A stretch of DNA of 64,000 nt from Corynebacterium senegalense (lineage in GTDB: Bacteria > Actinomycetota > Actinomycetes > Mycobacteriales > Mycobacteriaceae): NCBI RefSeq assembly GCF_900411315.1, contig NZ_LS990887.1:551087-615086 (forward strand), read 5' to 3'. The translations under genes were made by a program, and so were the position numbers. This document shows positions 61,495-64,000 of this stretch, piece after piece. Numbering within the stretch: position 1 is the first letter of the stretch; the number at the start of each line of letters is the position of its first letter. The notes under the pieces are model-generated. The model was not told the DNA's origin, ran no database searches, and saw nothing but the letters and a program-made list of their open reading frames with translations.

Positions 61495-63741
61495 ATGCGT
61501 GTCGAACCCAACATCGCAGAGTCGGACGCAGTCACTGCCGCGTCACGCCCCGAGTCAGACGTGAAGATGGCCCATGAGGTGGCACCAATCATCGCTCAGA
61601 TGCTGGACGAGGGGAAATCGGTCATCGACCCCAGTGCGCGGATTTGGACCTCAGATACAGCCGAGGAGCTACGTACGAGAGTCGAGGAAAACCCCATCCT
61701 CGGTACCGATCAGGGTCAGTGGGACAAGCTAGACATACAGTTGACGGGGGCACCCCGGGAGGTCATCCTCCTAGCAGCTGAAATCGCCCTATTGCGTGAA
61801 CATCCTGTGCGCAGTGCTCTTCCCTCAACCCGGCGAGAACACGTCGAGCGTATCCTCGCTCACCTGGGATCTCCCGTCGAGCTCACGGGTTTGGTCTCTG
61901 CCGCCCTCGACCGGCCCTCCAACGTCGCAGGATTCAAACCGGGCATGGGGTACAACAGTGCGCTGTGGAAACACATCATCTGGATCGCAACGTTCATTCG
62001 CCGCTGGGGCAGATTAACTGCGAGCGAGCGAAACGAAATCCGCACCGATCGCTGGAGACTACAGCAAGAAATGTTGGAGTCGGGGCCCGATCGCTCGGAC
62101 ATTCGCAATGCACTCCAATTTCTGTGCTCACCGGAGACCTTTGAGCCAATCTCATCGGCGGCTATGAAGCGAAGCATCCGAGACGGGCTTGCATCTCGAA
62201 TCGGTGGCCCCTCCGGCAACAACCCGATGGATATTGACCGCGATCTCCTCGCTATTCGTGGGGTGCTCGCACAAGAGAAAGCGGGCCCGTTCCACTTCTG
62301 GACGCCTGGCATCGCGGAGCTCTGGCAACCCGACGTCCCTGCACCCGGTGCCGCCGACCCAGAGACGGATCTGCCAGAGCCGCGTCCCACCCACTATTGG
62401 TTATACTCCCCCGGCCCGCAGGACAGCGAGTGGACACATTTCGCCAAGGATAATGTTATGGCTATCGGCTGGCGGGAAGTGGGCGATCTAGCTCAGTACC
62501 CCAACCGAGAAGCGATCCGGGAAGCGCTCAGCAGTAAGAGAACCGGTCCCGCGGCTCACAGCAACGATGCGCTTGCTCTGTGGCAGTTCCAGCACGAAAT
62601 CAAAGTCGGAGACGTGGTATACGCCAAACGCGGACGACGCGAGATTGTTGGGCGTGGGGTTGTCGTCTCGGAGCCCCGGTTTGAGCCTGAGCGCGAATTG
62701 TTCCCTCACGTGATTTCGGTGGAATGGTCCCACCAAGGGCAGTGGCCTCATCCGGGCGATGCCGCCACCAAGACTCTCACCGATATCACGAAGTATCGCG
62801 ATTGTGTCGAACAGCTCGAAGAGCTCGTCACGGGCGATCATGACGTGCTACCAACTCCTGCACCCAGGGTGGCACCGACATACGGAAAAGACGAATTCCT
62901 CGACGAGGTCTTTCTAACGGAGGCCAGCTACGACCGCCTCCGGTCGTTACTACAGCGTAAGAAGAATGTCATTCTGGCTGGCCCTCCAGGAGTCGGAAAG
63001 ACATACGCTGCAAAGCGCCTCGCCTACTCGATTATTGGAGCCAAAGATCCCAGCAGAGTCCAGATCGTACAGTTTCATCAAAGCTACTCGTACGAGGACT
63101 TCATGATGGGCTATCGCCCCACCGAAGCTGGTGGCTTCACGCTAGCCGAAGGACCTTTTTATCGCTTTTGCGCAACCGCCCGTGAGGATGATGAGAGCCG
63201 CCCTTACTTTTTCATCATCGACGAGATCAATCGCGGAAACATCTCCAAGATCTTGGGCGAGTTGCTAATGCTAATCGAAGCAGACAAACGCGGGCAGGAA
63301 CTCCGGCTTCTCTACAAGAACGAACTGTTCTCAGTTCCCCGAAACCTGTTCATCATCGGCATGATGAACACCGCAGACCGCAGCTTAGCGGTCCTCGACT
63401 ACGCACTGCGGCGACGTTTCGGCTTCTTCGAGATGCGGCCGGCATTCGATTCCGAAGGATTCAAGAGCTGGCAAGACGAAGCGGGTAGCCCCGCTCTGAA
63501 CCAGTTGGTCCAGACAGTTTCGAACCTCAACATGGCAATCAGCGACGACCCTACACTTGGCCGCGGTTTCGAGATCGGTCACAGTTTCTTGACGGCACCC
63601 AGGGGAAACACGATCGTTGACAACGCATGGCTCACGTCGGTCGTCGAGGATGAGCTGGTGCCTCTTCTAGATGAGTACTGGTTCGATGAACCAACTACCG
63701 TCGCGGAATGGTCGACGAAGCTGCGAGCGTCCCTCGAATGA
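61495..63741 (+). CDS. mcrB: McrB-like restriction NTPase with EVE-type domain
   Basis: A 748-residue subunit of a McrBC-type (type IV) restriction system that attacks modified DNA. Residues 1 to about 290 are an unassigned alpha-helical domain. An EVE/YTH-like modified-base reader follows (THYWLYSPG, then NVMAIGWREVGDLAQYP, about 297-450). The AAA+ NTPase has Walker A AGPPGVGKT (near 495), Walker B FFIIDEINRGN and the McrB signature MNTADRS (near 623). Its G+C content is clearly lower than that of the other genes. It overlaps mcrC by ATGA. Confidence 0.88.
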   Translation: MRVEPNIAESDAVTAASRPESDVKMAHEVAPIIAQMLDEGKSVIDPSARIWTSDTAEELRTRVEENPILGTDQGQWDKLDIQLTGAPREVILLAAEIALLREHPVRSALPSTRREHVERILAHLGSPVELTGLVSAALDRPSNVAGFKPGMGYNSALWKHIIWIATFIRRWGRLTASERNEIRTDRWRLQQEMLESGPDRSDIRNALQFLCSPETFEPISSAAMKRSIRDGLASRIGGPSGNNPMDIDRDLLAIRGVLAQEKAGPFHFWTPGIAELWQPDVPAPGAADPETDLPEPRPTHYWLYSPGPQDSEWTHFAKDNVMAIGWREVGDLAQYPNREAIREALSSKRTGPAAHSNDALALWQFQHEIKVGDVVYAKRGRREIVGRGVVVSEPRFEPERELFPHVISVEWSHQGQWPHPGDAATKTLTDITKYRDCVEQLEELVTGDHDVLPTPAPRVAPTYGKDEFLDEVFLTEASYDRLRSLLQRKKNVILAGPPGVGKTYAAKRLAYSIIGAKDPSRVQIVQFHQSYSYEDFMMGYRPTEAGGFTLAEGPFYRFCATAREDDESRPYFFIIDEINRGNISKILGELLMLIEADKRGQELRLLYKNELFSVPRNLFIIGMMNTADRSLAVLDYALRRRFGFFEMRPAFDSEGFKSWQDEAGSPALNQLVQTVSNLNMAISDDPTLGRGFEIGHSFLTAPRGNTIVDNAWLTSVVEDELVPLLDEYWFDEPTTVAEWSTKLRASLE

Positions 63742-64000
63742 AGGATCGTTCGATCACTATCCGCAATATCTACGTGATGATGGCCTATGCGTTTCGCTCG
63801 ATAGACACCCTCACCGTTGGCGATGTTGAGACCGAAAGCTTCGACCACCTACACGACTTGTTTGCAGAGATTTTGGCTCGCGGAGTATCGGCACAGGTTA
63901 AGCGCGGCGTGCACCGCGACTATTTACGTCACGAAGAACCCGTGGCCACCATTAGGGGACGGATTGACATCTCCCGCACTGTTACGATCCGAGCTACAAC
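63738..64000 (+). CDS. mcrC: McrC-like restriction endonuclease subunit (5' part)
   Basis: The first 87 residues are visible, beginning at ATG 63738, which overlaps the mcrB stop (ATGA). The sequence N-I-Y-V-M-M-A-Y-A-F, DLFAEILARGVSAQVKRGVH and the following R-D-Y-L-R-H-E-E-P-V-A-T-I-R-G-R-I-D match the N-terminal domain of McrC proteins, whose C-terminal PD-(D/E)xK nuclease would lie beyond the window. Together with mcrB it cuts DNA with methylated or hydroxymethylated bases. The reading frame is open at the window edge. Confidence 0.88.
   Translation, partial: MKDRSITIRNIYVMMAYAFRSIDTLTVGDVETESFDHLHDLFAEILARGVSAQVKRGVHRDYLRHEEPVATIRGRIDISRTVTIRAT

Overview
This 64-kb window is bacterial chromosome from a high-G+C actinobacterium, most likely a Corynebacterium. 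The gene order follows the corynebacterial/mycobacterial core: tatB-rseA-sigE facing an O-methyltransferase, glgC/glgA, DUF3117-DivIVA-gpgS-folP2-LOG-dapE, dapD, dapC-fdxC-mshB-lpqW-typA. Mycothiol synthesis (mshB), LpqW and glucosyl-phosphoglycerate synthase fit a mycolate-type envelope. Many start codons have a TANNNT -10 box 6-8 nt upstream, the signature of leaderless mRNAs in this group. I used it to choose several starts.

Layout. 1-7.0 kb: TatB (cut by the window edge), envelope-stress sigma factor and anti-sigma factor, glycogen genes, a GH32-like protein that has lost two catalytic acids, and an rRNA-methyltransferase-like gene. 7.0-16 kb: small conserved proteins, gpgS-folP2-LOG, and a lysine/DAP block (dapE, a dapD paralogue, two tandem amino-acid permeases, dapD). 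16-24.8 kb: gtrA, dapC-fdxC, mshB, lpqW, typA, a secreted protein, DUF402 and a DUF2871 membrane protein whose expected start codon is AUA. 24.8-28.1 kb: a TPP-riboswitch-controlled ykoE-ykoD-ykoC importer followed by a P-loop kinase. 28.2-35.5 kb: a DUF222/HNH protein, a complete peptide-type ABC importer and DUF2218. 35.5-39.4 kb: DUF808, a UvrA-like ATPase and a cupin.

39.4-49.1 kb is the most striking part: a self-contained selenocysteine module. It has selB, selA and tRNA-Sec on one strand, selD divergent from them, and a three-subunit formate dehydrogenase (fdhA-fdhB-nrfD). The fdhA gene has an in-frame UGA followed by a SECIS-like hairpin. Machinery and selenoprotein lie side by side. 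A tandem-repeat operator candidate sits between fdhA and a divergent gene of unknown function.

49.2-61.2 kb holds secreted phosphatase/nucleotidase-type enzymes, an MFS exporter, small enzymes, small conserved proteins and a TMEM175 remnant. From about 61.2 kb an intergenic region of nested inverted repeats leads into a visibly less G+C-rich McrBC-type (type IV) restriction operon. It has a palindrome over its promoter and runs off the window inside mcrC. No rRNA, transposase, integrase or CRISPR array was seen.
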